Positions 1 to 8,152 of a stretch of DNA of 20,648 nucleotides are shown here, one piece after another. Within the stretch, counting starts at the first letter, position 1. The number at the start of each line of letters is the position of its first letter. The notes under the pieces are model-generated. The model saw nothing but the letters and a program-made list of their open reading frames with translations. It had not been told where the DNA came from and searched no databases. Both the position numbers and the translations under genes were made by a program. Source of the stretch: Thraustochytrium sp. TN22 (Eukaryota; Sar; Bigyra; Thraustochytrida; Thraustochytriidae). The DNA lies in contig JABLUY010000392.1 of the NCBI GenBank assembly GCA_013306675.1, positions 1-20,648 on the forward strand, read 5' to 3'.

Positions 1-50
1 CGCCGCGCCGCGCCGCGCCGCGCCGCGCCGCGCCGCGCCGCGCCGCGCCG
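1..50. repeat. (CGCCG)10 pentanucleotide tandem repeat
   Basis: Ten perfect CGCCG units open the window, so the array probably continues beyond the left edge. A similar but irregular GCGCG-rich tract closes the window near 20595-20630. No function is inferred. Confidence 0.95.
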
Positions 51-469
51 CCTCGCGTTGGCTGGCGGTCTGGCGGCGGGACCTGGGTCTGCTCAGGCTG
101 CTGCTGCTGCTGCTGCTGGCCAAGCTCGACTTCGACCGTGACTTCCCAATCGCGGGAGCTGAGCAGCCGCAGAGGGCCAGGATGTGTGCGTCCAGCAGCC
201 ACAGCCAGCTGCATAAGTTAGCGGCAGTCGTCGCCCATTTGGGTCAAGAATCGGCGGTGAGAGAAACACAGCCCGGGCCTGCCAGTGAGGCAGCCAGGTC
301 GGGACCAGGCCGCGTTTTCCGCCTGGCTGCGCGGAGCGTGGCTCTGTTTTCCGTGCGCGCCGTCGCGCTCGCCGGCGGTCACGGTCACGGTGGCGGGCGG
401 ACGTCACGTCACGCCATAGGCGAAGCGCAAAGCACATGTCGATGTCTGGGTTTATCGAGATCTGGATCA
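51..469. other. Left flank without a supported gene
   Basis: This stretch contains a (CTG)7 microsatellite at 98-118 and otherwise GC-rich sequence. Reading frames are open on both strands, but they are arginine/alanine-rich, show no recognisable domain, and continue antisense through the membrane-protein gene at 470-877. That is typical of chance open frames in GC-rich DNA. It probably holds the 3' untranslated region of the 470-877 gene plus part of a neighbour's flank. Confidence 0.5.
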
Positions 470-877
470 TCAGTAGCCAAAGGGGAGGAGCGCGTTGCGC
501 GTGCGCCAAGCCACGGCGCCGGCGAAGCTGGCCAGAGCCCACATGGCCAGCGCGGTGGAGGACTGCGCCTGGGCCGGGTCGGCGTCGAGGCCAGGCGAGG
601 CGAGAAAGAAGAGCGTCTGCGACACCGCGGCGCCGGCCAGCATGCAGAGCGAGGCGCGCAGGCCGTCCACCTCGGCGGACTTGACGCGGTGGGCAGCGCA
701 AAGCGCCTCGTACACGACGGCGCTGGCCGGCAGCAGGCCCAGCGCCGCGCTGTTCACCATGGCAGTGTCCGCGAAGACGCCGGCCGAGACCAGCCGCCGG
801 AGCGCCAGGTTCAAGGCAATCCAGGTCGCTGCCGTGCTTGCGCCGGCCGCCGCGTCGCGCACGCCGCCGCCGCCCAT
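470..877 (-). CDS. Small four-helix membrane protein, paralog A of a head-to-head pair
   Basis: The product is a 135-residue protein of unknown function. The ATG at 877 has A at -3 and G at +4; an in-frame upstream extension exists but is low-complexity. Hydrophobic segments lie at about residues 14-36, 39-61, 75-93 and 107-124, suggesting four membrane helices with short loops. The best evidence that it is real is that it aligns almost without gaps to the divergently transcribed gene at 1177-1587. Shared positions are M40, P50, Y56, C60, K66, DGLRA (71-75), L77, L80, A83, V85, Q87, P95, a DP pair near 100, a Trp near 113, and the C-terminal pattern WRxRxAL...G. Identity counted by eye is about one quarter. 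I do not recognise the family. A small transporter, an assembly factor or a lineage-specific membrane protein are all possible. Confidence 0.72.
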   Translation of the reverse strand: MGGGGVRDAAAGASTAATWIALNLALRRLVSAGVFADTAMVNSAALGLLPASAVVYEALCAAHRVKSAEVDGLRASLCMLAGAAVSQTLFFLASPGLDADPAQAQSSTALAMWALASFAGAVAWRTRNALLPFGY

Positions 878-1176
878 CCTCGCGCGCGCTGCTCGCTGCA
901 CTGCAACCGCCCACGGCACGGCCTGCCTGAGCTTCTCTGACTCTGACTCAGAGTTCGGGTTCTGCGCCACTGGCAAAGGGATGCAGCCCGACCCGGGCCT
1001 CCTGAGACTCACAGCGGCACTGCCCTGCACTGCACTGCACTGCAAGCGCGCCGCCCAGCGCCAGTTCCGCAACCGCCGGCGCAGCAGCGGCTGGCACTGG
1101 CAGGAGCAGCTCCAGCAGCGGCAACAGCACGAGCACGAGCAGCGGCGGCAGCACGAGCGAGCCGTGAGCGAGCGTC
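878..1176. promoter_or_regulatory. Divergent promoter between the two paralogous membrane-protein genes
   Basis: This 299-base spacer separates two outward-facing start codons, so it should hold both promoters. Visible elements are a 13-base perfect inverted repeat, CTCTGACTCAGAG, at 941-953, whose core TGACTCA is the classic binding site of AP-1/GCN4-type bZIP factors. There is also a (CTGCA)4 array at 1025-1044 and two copies of CACTGGCA at 969-976 and 1095-1102. No TATA box is apparent. Regulation by a bZIP factor is inference. Confidence 0.55.
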
Positions 1177-1587
1177 ATGGCAACCCTCGACCTGCTCGCG
1201 GGCGGCTGCGGCCTGGCGCTGAGCGCGCTGGCCACGGCCGGCCTGGCGCGCCTGAGCGCCGGCGACTCAGGTCTGGCCGCGCAAGGTGTCACGATGACTC
1301 TCGCAGTCATGGTGCTCGCGGCGCCGTGCGTCGTGGCAGGCTACCACGTTGTCTGCAAGATCTGCGGCGCCAAGGCCGATGACGCCGACGGCCTGCGCGC
1401 GGCACTCATGAGCCTGACCAGCGCCACCGTGCTCCAGGCCGTGCTCCTCACCAACTGGCCCGAGTTCTACGGCTCGGACCCGGGCGCCTTTCGTGCGGCG
1501 TCCACCGTCCAATTTTGGGGCTACGCCATCTTCGCCGCCACCGCCTTTTGGCGCTCACGCGACGCACTCGGCCAGTATGGCAAGTAG
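1177..1587 (+). CDS. Small four-helix membrane protein, paralog B of a head-to-head pair
   Basis: The product is a 136-residue protein of unknown function. The ATG at 1177 has G at -3 and G at +4 and is followed by a hydrophobic first helix (about residues 4-26). Further hydrophobic segments fall at about 37-60, 74-93 and 107-124. It shares conserved residues with the divergent gene at 470-877: M40, P50, Y56, C60, K66, DGLRA at 71-75, Q87, P95, a DP pair, an aromatic segment, and the C-terminal WRSRDAL resembling WRTRNAL of the partner. Cys pairs at 60/63 (CKIC) are present here but only C60 is shared. The two genes look like an inverted duplication that has diverged strongly. No signature of a characterised family was recognised. 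Confidence 0.78.
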   Translation: MATLDLLAGGCGLALSALATAGLARLSAGDSGLAAQGVTMTLAVMVLAAPCVVAGYHVVCKICGAKADDADGLRAALMSLTSATVLQAVLLTNWPEFYGSDPGAFRAASTVQFWGYAIFAATAFWRSRDALGQYGK

Positions 1588-1606
1588 CCTAGAGGCTAGC
1601 TCTCTA

Positions 1607-1640
1607 AGCTAGCTAGCTAGCTAGCTAGCTGGCTAGCTAG
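1607..1640. repeat. (AGCT)n tetranucleotide repeat
   Basis: About six perfect AGCT units and a degenerate continuation lie immediately 3' of the membrane-protein gene ending at 1587. The unit is self-complementary, so the array could fold into a hairpin or a cruciform. A role in 3' end formation is possible but not shown. Confidence 0.9.
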
Positions 1641-2155
1641 CGAGACGAAGCACCTGATCAATCGTGCGCTGCCCTGCAGTGACGCTGACCTCACGACGAA
1701 CCCGACTCGGACCGAATTGTCCTTGACATGAAGAGCCGCGCGCTGCACATCAACACTGCGCAATTGGCAAACTGCAGCAACTGCTCCTGCGGCGGTCACA
1801 GGAGCCACAACAGCCACCGCAGTAAAGAGAACTCCGACACAACTCCCCAACGAACCTGACTGAGTTTCTCTTTGATGATGTGCCTACATGGAGGGACAAT
1901 ACTTGCCTGTCCCTCACCCATCCCAAAAGATCGTCACTCCGTGCGATTCCGCGAGGCAGCATTGCTTCTGACAACAACATGACACGAGCCTCGTGCCTCG
2001 TCCTTGTTCCCCTTTCTTGCGCCGCTGTCTTGTCTTGAGGTCTCAGCTGGCCTCCCAGTGGGCCCGCCTCTCCATGTCGCTCTTTCGTGTGCCAGCTTTT
2101 TCGCGCCTGCCTCGACGCGGAGCAGTTCGCCTTCTCGGTCGGCTTGCGGCGCACG
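1641..2155 (+). other. Leader and promoter region of the RFT1 gene
   Basis: This is roughly 500 bases of more balanced composition than the coding DNA around it. It contains polypyrimidine patches just before the RFT1 start (for example around 2004-2040). The region should include the 3' end of the membrane-protein transcript and the RFT1 promoter. Open frames here lack any recognisable protein pattern. Confidence 0.4.
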
Positions 2156-3913
2156 ATGGCGGCGGGGTTGGTGGGGTCGGCGGTGCGCGGCGCATCGCTG
2201 CTGGCGTCCGTGCAGCTGCTGTCGCGCGCACTAACGTTCGTGCTCAACGTGGCGCTGACACGGCATCTGGAGGACCCGTCGCTGCTGGGCGTCTCGTCCG
2301 TGCAGCTGTACCTGCTGTACACGGCGGTGCTGACGCTGGCGCGCGAGGGCGTGCGCCGGACGTGCCTGCGCACGGCCGCCGTGGCCCGCGACGGCGAGGA
2401 CGACGGAGAGGCGCACGCGCGGGAGCCGCACGAGGGCGCGGCGGCAGCCGACAAGCCGCTCCTGCGGCCGCCGTCGCAGCAGCAGGAGCAGGAGGCCGCG
2501 GCGGCGCGCACGCGGCGCGACCTGGTCAACCTGACGTGGTGGGCTGTGCTGGCGGGCTGGGCTGCCACGCCGCTGGCCTGCGCGTGGTTTATCTGGGGCG
2601 CGGATGCCAAGGCGCTCGAGAGCATCTCGCTCGATGAGTACGCGCGGTCCGTGCGCATTGTGGGCGCGGCCATCGCCGTGGAGCTGCTGAGCGAGCCCAT
2701 GTTCGTGGCCGCGCAGGGCCAGCTCGCGTACGGGCGCCGCTCGGTGTACGAGGCGCTGGCCGTCACGGCGCGCTGCCTGTGCACAGTGGCGCTGGCGGCT
2801 GGCGCGCGCCTTGGCCTGCCCGCCTTCGCCTATGGCTATCTGGCGTACGCACTCGTGCTGCTGGCTTGCTACGCGACATTCTTCGCGCGCGGCGGGGCCG
2901 GGGGCTCCCCCGAGAGCCAAGGCGGCGATTTGCCTCCCCTATGGGCGCTGCGAGGACTGGGCGACCTCGCACCTAGCGATGGCTTGCGCGTGCGCGACAG
3001 CGGCCTGGTGCGCCTGGCCGCCAGTCTCAGCTTTCAGCAGGTGTGGAAGCTCGTGCTGGCCGAGGGCGAGAAGATGGTCATGGTCTCGCTCGCCGTGGAG
3101 GCCTCGGACCAGGCGGTCTACGCGCTCGTCTTCAACCTCGGCTCGCTCGTGGCTCGCTTCGTGTTCCAGCCCATCGAGGAGGCCGCCTTTGCCGTCTTTG
3201 GCAAGCTGCACGACCTCGCCGCGCACCACCGCGCGGGCGAGGACGCCGTGGCCGAGGGGCCGGCCGCGTCGCCGCGCGCCCTGGTCGCGCTGCTCTGCCG
3301 GGCCATGACGCTCGTCGGCCTGCTCTTTGTGGCGTTTGGGCCGGCCTACGCGCACTTTCTCATCCGCTTTCTCTACGGCCCGGCGTGGAGCGAGGGCACG
3401 GCGGCGCCCGAGGTGCTCGGCTACTACTGCCTGTACGTGCTGGCGCTCGCGGTGAATGGCGTCACCGAGGCCTTCGTGCACGCCGTCGCGGACGACGCCG
3501 CGCTGCGCGGCTTCAACGGCTGGCTGTTTGTTTTCTCCGTGGTGTACCTGGCCAGCGCCGCGGCGCTCGTGCGCTACCGCGCGGCGGGTCTCATCCTCGC
3601 CAACGCCATCAACATGGCCATGCGGGTGGCCTTTAGCGTGCGCTTTATCGCCCGCTCTGACGCGCGCTCGCCGCGCGACCTCTTCCCTTCCACCGCCGCG
3701 CTCGCTGCCTTTGCGTCCGCCGCGCTCGCCGCGCACCTGTCCTCGCACGTTTTGTACCTCGGCTTTGCGTCCTGGGCGCGGGCCCTGGCGCACCTGGGCG
3801 TGGGCGTCGTCTTGCTCGTCGCGCTGCTCGCCTTTCTGGCGCTCGTCGCGGAGCGCGACTTTGTGCGCGCGCTGCGTGCGCTGCGCGCCGACTTGCGCGA
3901 CAAGACTGTCTGA
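2156..3913 (+). CDS. RFT1: RFT1-family ER membrane protein (lipid-linked oligosaccharide step of N-glycosylation)
   Basis: The product is a 585-residue polytopic membrane protein of the ER, of the RFT1 family within the MOP superfamily. RFT1 is needed for Man5GlcNAc2-PP-dolichol to reach the ER lumen; whether it is the flippase itself is disputed. Family hallmarks seen: the N-terminal TFVLN and LYTAVLTLAREGVRRTCLR (about residues 27-72), ELLSEPMFVAAQ (176-187), FQQVWKLVLAEGEKMVM (293-309), YALVFNLGSLVARFVFQPIEE (322-342), a YCLYVLALAVNGVTEAF helix (424-440) and LANAINMAMR (481-490). The length is slightly above the usual 540-575 because of a charged, Gln/Ala-rich loop at about 79-121. The start at 2156 is the first ATG in frame, with A at -3 and G at +4, and it begins exactly where RFT1 proteins begin. 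The 3' end converges on the next gene with only 48 bases between the stops. Confidence 0.95.
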   Translation: MAAGLVGSAVRGASLLASVQLLSRALTFVLNVALTRHLEDPSLLGVSSVQLYLLYTAVLTLAREGVRRTCLRTAAVARDGEDDGEAHAREPHEGAAAADKPLLRPPSQQQEQEAAAARTRRDLVNLTWWAVLAGWAATPLACAWFIWGADAKALESISLDEYARSVRIVGAAIAVELLSEPMFVAAQGQLAYGRRSVYEALAVTARCLCTVALAAGARLGLPAFAYGYLAYALVLLACYATFFARGGAGGSPESQGGDLPPLWALRGLGDLAPSDGLRVRDSGLVRLAASLSFQQVWKLVLAEGEKMVMVSLAVEASDQAVYALVFNLGSLVARFVFQPIEEAAFAVFGKLHDLAAHHRAGEDAVAEGPAASPRALVALLCRAMTLVGLLFVAFGPAYAHFLIRFLYGPAWSEGTAAPEVLGYYCLYVLALAVNGVTEAFVHAVADDAALRGFNGWLFVFSVVYLASAAALVRYRAAGLILANAINMAMRVAFSVRFIARSDARSPRDLFPSTAALAAFASAALAAHLSSHVLYLGFASWARALAHLGVGVVLLVALLAFLALVAERDFVRALRALRADLRDKTV

Positions 3914-3961
3914 TTCACGTGCAACGATTGTTTTGCCTTCCTTCCATCTTCTTCTGTCAAC

Positions 3962-4795
3962 TCAAAATACACGCCAGGTAGACTGGGAGGCGTCCTTGAA
4001 AGACTGCCGCCTCGTAATGGGGCCCGGCCGAGGAGGCGCAGGGACCGATGCCCCGGCAGCGGACGAGTCCGCGCCGCCGCCCCGGCCGCGGCGGCCAGCC
4101 GGGGTGGGCGCGCGCTTGGCGTTTTCCAGGGCCTCGGCCTCTCTGGCAGCCTCCTCCTCCTCGTCAAAGTCCTCGGGCGACTCGTCGTGGTCCGCCGAAT
4201 CGACGTCGCGGATCTGGTCCAGCGTCGCGACGCCGCCGCTCATGGTCTTGGCGTGGCGCACCTCGCCCTCCTCGCAGTCCTCCTCGCCGTCCTCATCGTC
4301 GTCCTCATCGTCGCCCTCGACGAGGGCCTCCTTGGCCGCCACCTGCGGCTCCTCCGGCTCCCCGGCGTCGCCGTCGCCGTCGTCGTCGTCGTCGAAGACG
4401 TGTGCGTCCGCCGGCTCCGTGAGCAGGTCCAGCGACGAGTTCGTCTGCACCAGTGGCGTCATGGGGCCCATGAGCGAGTGCTTGCGCGAGAACTTGTGCG
4501 GCGGCGTGGGCGTGGCCGCGTCCTGCCCGGCACGCGCCGCGGCACGGCGCTTCTTGCCGCTCAGCGTCGCCTTTTTCCCGGTCGAGGCGGGCGCGCTCAC
4601 CGTAGCCTCCCCCGCGCCCCCCTCCTCCTCGTCATCCGCCGCGAGCCCGGGGAACATGCCCAGCGTCGCGGACCTAATCAGCAGCGGCGCGCTCTCGTCC
4701 ATCTGCGGCTCCACGGCCTTCTTCACGCTGCCCTTGGGCTTCGGGAAGGCCGCCGCGGGTTCCGTCGCGCTCACCGTCTGCGCGGCCTCCGCCAT
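3962..4795 (-). CDS. Acidic, low-complexity protein of unknown function with basic phosphosite-like motifs
   Basis: The product is 277 residues, mostly predicted disordered. The ATG at 4795 sits in a perfect ACCATGG context. There is a lysine/arginine cluster at 74-84 (KKATLSGKKRR) resembling a bipartite nuclear signal. A segment at 101-127 holds KFSRKHSL, MGPMTP and a hydrophobic SLDLL patch. A long Asp/Glu-rich run spans about 134-179. A second acidic patch at 198-216 is followed by an Ala/Glu helix-like stretch. The C-terminus contains RRQSF. RKHS and RRQS match the basophilic R-x-x-S or RRxS kinase consensus, and MTP, ATP and APTP are proline-directed sites. The acidic frame with these ordered islands, codon bias towards G/C third positions, and a strong start support a real gene. 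I recognise no family; a chromatin or phosphatase-regulatory protein is conceivable but unproven. It shares a divergent promoter with the pseudouridine synthase gene. Confidence 0.75.
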   Translation of the reverse strand: MAEAAQTVSATEPAAAFPKPKGSVKKAVEPQMDESAPLLIRSATLGMFPGLAADDEEEGGAGEATVSAPASTGKKATLSGKKRRAAARAGQDAATPTPPHKFSRKHSLMGPMTPLVQTNSSLDLLTEPADAHVFDDDDDGDGDAGEPEEPQVAAKEALVEGDDEDDDEDGEEDCEEGEVRHAKTMSGGVATLDQIRDVDSADHDESPEDFDEEEEAAREAEALENAKRAPTPAGRRGRGGGADSSAAGASVPAPPRPGPITRRQSFKDASQSTWRVF

Positions 4796-5201
4796 GGTCG
4801 CGCCCGCGCGCCCAGCCCGCGGTCCGCGCGAGCAGCCCGGGGGGCGGCCCGCCTGCCTGCCTGCCCGCCTGCCTGCCTGCCTGCGCTCCCGCCCCTGCCC
4901 GCGCCCGCACGCGAGCCGAGCGTGACGGCCACCCCGGTCTGCAGTGTCTGCGCGCCGCGCTCGATGAAGGCCCAGCCTGCCGACGTGAACGTTCCGAGTA
5001 CGCGGCGCCGTTCCTCCGTTCCGGGAGGCGTTCTCTCGCGCCCGGGCCCGCCGGGCGGCGGCGGCGGCGGCGACCTCAGGCTGGGCGCCAGCCGGAGGGA
5101 CTGGTAAAACAGAACTCCTTCGGCGCGGTCGCGCGCGGTCTTGGACGCAGCGCGGAGGCCGCGAGCGACCCAGAGCCGGAGCCCTCGCGCGCCGCTGCGC
5201 G
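4796..5201. promoter_or_regulatory. Divergent promoter between acidic protein and pseudouridine synthase genes
   Basis: These 406 bases separate two outward-facing ATGs. The spacer contains a CCTG/CCCG tetranucleotide tract at 4851-4884, which reads as GCAGGCAGG in the leader of the minus-strand gene, and a run of GGC units at about 5054-5071. It also contains a less GC-rich patch with AAAACAG near 5105, close to where the plus-strand gene's transcription could begin. No TATA box is evident. Confidence 0.5.
4851..4884 (-). repeat. (GCAG)n tetranucleotide tract in the 5' leader of the acidic-protein gene
   Basis: On the plus strand this is CCTG with one CCCG interruption; in the sense of the minus-strand gene it is GCAG repeated about seven to eight times, 56-90 bases before the ATG. 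Comparable sense-strand GCAG or GCAA tracts precede other genes in this window. Confidence 0.85.
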
Positions 5202-5310
5202 ATGCGGGCGGCGGTGCGGGCGCTGGGCGCCGCGGCGCGCGTGCCGGTGGTGGCGCAGGGCGCGGCGCGCAGCGCGGCGTGGAGCGCGCTGCGAGAGGCG
5301 CCGAGCGCGA

Positions 5311-5341
<31 letters not shown>

Positions 5342-6434
5342 GCCGCGGAGGCCGTGGGCAGGACACGCGCCCAGCGTGCTGCGGACGCTCGCGAGCGACG
5401 CGCAGAGCAGGACGCCGGCGGCGACGCGGGAGCAGGACCGGGACCTGGACCAGGCGCCGGCGCCGGCCGTGGTGCCGGAGCAGCAGCCAGGGGAGGAGGA
5501 CGAGGCCAAGGGAGTGCGCTTGGCCAAGTACCTGGCAAGCACGCGGTACTGCTCGCGCAGGGAAGCGGAGAGGTACATCGCGCAGCTCAGGGTCCTGGTG
5601 AACGGGGAACCTGGCAGTGTGACGCACTTCGTGCGGCCCGGGGTGGACCGCGTGTATGTGGACGAGGAGGAGGTGAGCGGCCGCGACGCCGCGCGGCTGC
5701 GGGGCGACGTCTTTCTGTGCTACAAGTTGCGCGGCGAGCTCGTCACCTACCACGACCCGGACGGACGGCCGACGCTCTTTGCGCGCCTCAAGCACATGGG
5801 CCTCCCGGAGAACCTCATCTCGGTCGGCCGCCTCGACTACGAGAGTGAGGGCCTCATTCTCCTCACCACGGACGGTGCCTTTGCGCGCTACATGGAGCTA
5901 CCGGAGAACAACATCATCCGCAAATACCGCGCGCGGGTGATCCGGGGCGTCTTCACGGAGAAGCACCAGCAGCGCCTGGCGCAGGGCATCCGCGTGGCCA
6001 AGGGCGTCGAGTACCGGCCCATGGTGGCGGTGATGCGACACGCCGAGCACAAGCACAAGCGCGTGCAGCGTCGCGAGCACCGGGCTGGCAAGGGCAAGGT
6101 GAACGTCGAGCCGATCCGCCACCAGTGGCTCGACGTCATGGTGACCGAGGGCAAGTACCGCGAGGTGCGCAAGGCGCTTGCGTCCATGGGCCTCACCGTG
6201 GACCGCCTTATCCGCCTCGAGTACGGCCCGTACGCCCTCGGCAAGCTACAGCGCGGCGACGTCTTGCGCGTGCGCCGCCGCGACACCAAGGCTACGGGTG
6301 CCAAGCCGCGGACCGCCAAGGCCGAGGATGCAGTTCAGGACGCCGCAGCCAAGGCGCCACCCGCCGAGGCCACCGTACCTTCGTCTCGATCATCATCATC
6401 ATCATCATCATCATCGACAACAACAACAAGGTGA
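5202..6434 (+). CDS. Organellar RsuA/RluB-family rRNA pseudouridine synthase
   Basis: The product is 410 residues and isomerises a specific uridine in rRNA to pseudouridine. An S4 RNA-binding domain (about 104-150, beginning VRLAKYLAS and followed by the CSRREAERYI helix) precedes the catalytic domain. The catalytic motif GRLDYESEGLILLTTDG (209-225) places the nucleophilic Asp at D212. KYRARV (241-246), EGKYREVRKA (316-325) and RLIRLEYGP (335-343) are the later family motifs. Residues 1-100 form an Ala/Arg-rich leader almost free of acidic residues in its first 30, as expected for a mitochondrial (or, in an alga, plastid) targeting peptide. The enzyme therefore probably modifies organellar ribosomes. 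The C-terminus ends in a Ser9/Thr4 tail encoded by an ATC/ACA microsatellite. The start ATG at 5202 has G at -3. Which rRNA and position is modified cannot be read from the sequence. Confidence 0.93.
6389..6429 (+). repeat. In-frame (ATC)9 and (CAA)4 microsatellite encoding a Ser/Thr tail
   Basis: Nine ATC units at 6389-6415 are followed by four CAA units at 6418-6429. In the gene's frame they read as TCA (Ser) and ACA (Thr) codons and form the last residues of the pseudouridine synthase. Length polymorphism between strains would be expected. Confidence 0.9.
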
Positions 6435-6628
6435 TGAGTCTCGGGCGGAGCTGCAGACTTCCTCAGGCTGGACTCACATCAACAAGTAGTTTTTAGACCA
6501 TGACTGACCTGATATTTCTCTATCGTTTCCCCATGGGGTACCTTAACTATCAATGGAGCCGGAGCCCCCACATGCTATCTTTCCTTCGTTATGTGCAGTT
6601 GCAGAGGTGCAGTGGTATACTTTTTCCC

Positions 6629-7639
6629 TTAGACGCGCAGGGCCACCTGTGGCGCCGCCGCAAAGTGCACGGCACCCGAGCCGAAGTGGTAGGCGGAAAG
6701 GCCGCCGGAGGCGAGCGCGTCCACGGCGCGGCCGACCACAATGACCGCGGGCGACTCGACCGCCTGCGCGCGGCAAACATCCGCGATGGAGGCAACCGTC
6801 CCGCGCACCGTGCGCTGGCGGCTCGTGGTGGCGCGCTCCACGACGGCCACGGGAGTGCCACGTGGGTAGCCCAGGTGCGGCTCCTGGAGACGCGCCATGA
6901 GCGCGTCCATGCGGCTGACGGACATGAGAAAGACCGAGGTGCGGCCAGCGTAAAAGGGCGCGACGTCGCGCGGCACGGTGTCGTTCATGCCGTGGCCCGT
7001 GGCAACAATGAGCTGGTCCGCGACGCCGCGTGTGGTGACCGGGATGCCGGCCGCCAGCGGCGCGCAGAGACTGCTGGAGATGCCCGGGATGACCTCGACC
7101 GCGAAGCCGGCCTTGCGGAAGACCTCGATCTCCTCGGCACCCCTGCCGTAGAGAAAAGGGTCGCCGCCCTTGAGCCGCACCACGTCCAGCCCGTTGCGCA
7201 GCGCCTCGAGCGTCCAGTCGTGCAGCTCGTCCTGCGCCTTGTTGGCGCAGCCCTTGTACTTGCGCGACAGCACCAGGCGCCCGGTCACGAGCGCCAGCGT
7301 CTCGGGCTGCACGAGCAGGTCCGCGATGACCAGGTCGGCCTCGGCCAGCGCGCGCCGCGCCGCCACCGTGAGCAGCGCCGGGTCGCCGGGGCCTGCGCCC
7401 ACGAGCCTGCAGCGCGCCCTGCGCTGCTTGCCGTCCGCGCCGGCGTGCTCCAGCGCGCGCGCCACGCGCGCCGCAGCCCTTGCCGCCACCGCGCGGCCCC
7501 GCGCCGCGTAGCCGGTGGTCTCCAGCCAGCTGCCCAGCACGGCGCCGAGGGCCAGCCCCACCAGCAGCGCCAGGCCCACGGCGGGGCCCAGCGCCGGCGC
7601 CGGCGCCGGCGCCGCGGCGCCCGCCCATGCGCCCTCCAT
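6629..7639 (-). CDS. Uroporphyrinogen-III C-methyltransferase (SUMT), siroheme pathway
   Basis: The product is 336 residues. It transfers two methyl groups from S-adenosylmethionine to uroporphyrinogen III to make precorrin-2, the first committed step to siroheme, the cofactor of sulfite and nitrite reductases. Motifs seen: VGAGPGDPALLT (80-91), SRKYKGCANKAQDEL (125-139), VVRLKGGDPFLYGRGAEE (153-170), VIPGISS (183-189), PVTTRG (200-205), ATGH (213-216) and PVAVVERATTSRQR (263-276). The N-terminus carries an Ala/Pro stretch, a hydrophobic segment at about 19-38 and then an Arg/Ala-rich region, so the protein may be membrane-anchored or targeted to an organelle. It is a stand-alone SUMT; no CysG/Met1-like N-terminal dehydrogenase domain is encoded. 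The ATG at 7639 (G at -3, G at +4) is preceded in frame only by low-complexity GEARR repeats. It converges on the pseudouridine synthase gene with 194 bases between stops. Confidence 0.92.
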   Translation of the reverse strand: MEGAWAGAAAPAPAPALGPAVGLALLVGLALGAVLGSWLETTGYAARGRAVAARAAARVARALEHAGADGKQRRARCRLVGAGPGDPALLTVAARRALAEADLVIADLLVQPETLALVTGRLVLSRKYKGCANKAQDELHDWTLEALRNGLDVVRLKGGDPFLYGRGAEEIEVFRKAGFAVEVIPGISSSLCAPLAAGIPVTTRGVADQLIVATGHGMNDTVPRDVAPFYAGRTSVFLMSVSRMDALMARLQEPHLGYPRGTPVAVVERATTSRQRTVRGTVASIADVCRAQAVESPAVIVVGRAVDALASGGLSAYHFGSGAVHFAAAPQVALRV

Positions 7640-8152
7640 GCCGCCGCGCCTCGCCTCGCCTCGCCGCGCCTCGCCTCGCCGCGCCTCGCCGCGCCTCGCC
7701 GCGCCTCGCGCCGCGTTACGTCTCTGCCTGCCTGCCTGCCTGCCTGCCTGCGCGCGCGCCGCGGGCGCCGCTTCTGCGCGCGGGCGGCGCTGCCAGTGGT
7801 GGTGGCGCGGGCTCGACGTCACCAGGCGCCTCGACGTCGGCGGCGCGCCTGCTCGCGCGGGCGGAGGAACGCGCCGGAACGTGTCCCCACGTTCGCGCCG
7901 CCCGTGGCCGCCGTCGTCGTCGCGGTCGGGGCGAGCGCCGCCTGCCACTGGGACGACTTGCGACTTCCTTCCGGGTCTGCGCGGCCTGCGCGGCCTGCGC
8001 TGGCTTGGAGGTGGTGGCGTTGCCTGGCGTGCCACTCCGAGCAGAGCACCCTTTCAAGCATGATCGTCCCATCCATCCCATCACATGTACGATTTTGCGT
8101 GGCGGCGCGTGGCGCACGTGGCGCCGGCCGGGCCGGCGACGGACTACGACTA
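7640..8152 (-). promoter_or_regulatory. Leader of the SUMT gene and spacer to MsrA
   Basis: About 510 bases lie between the MsrA stop and the SUMT start, both on the minus strand. Adjacent to the SUMT ATG is a CGCCT/CGCCG pentamer-like tract (about 7647-7715), then the tetranucleotide tract at 7724-7751, then a TGCCAGTG motif at 7791-7798. A less GC-rich patch at about 8055-8100 is downstream of MsrA. An in-frame open extension of SUMT exists here but its arginine-rich repeats look like translated untranslated region. Confidence 0.45.
7724..7751 (-). repeat. (GCAG)7 tetranucleotide tract in the SUMT 5' leader
   Basis: Seven perfect units (CTGC on the plus strand) read as GCAG in the sense of the SUMT gene and lie 85-112 bases before its ATG. 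The position and orientation resemble the tract before the acidic-protein gene. Confidence 0.88.

Noticed and set aside
2087-2155. Longer RFT1 starting 23 codons earlier
   Set aside because: The earlier start codon is GTG. The first ATG, at 2156, has a good context and matches where RFT1 proteins begin.
3962-5578. A 538-codon minus-strand frame extending the acidic protein across the divergent promoter
   Set aside because: The added part is antisense to the pseudouridine synthase and through the tetranucleotide tract. The ACCATGG start at 4795 is better.
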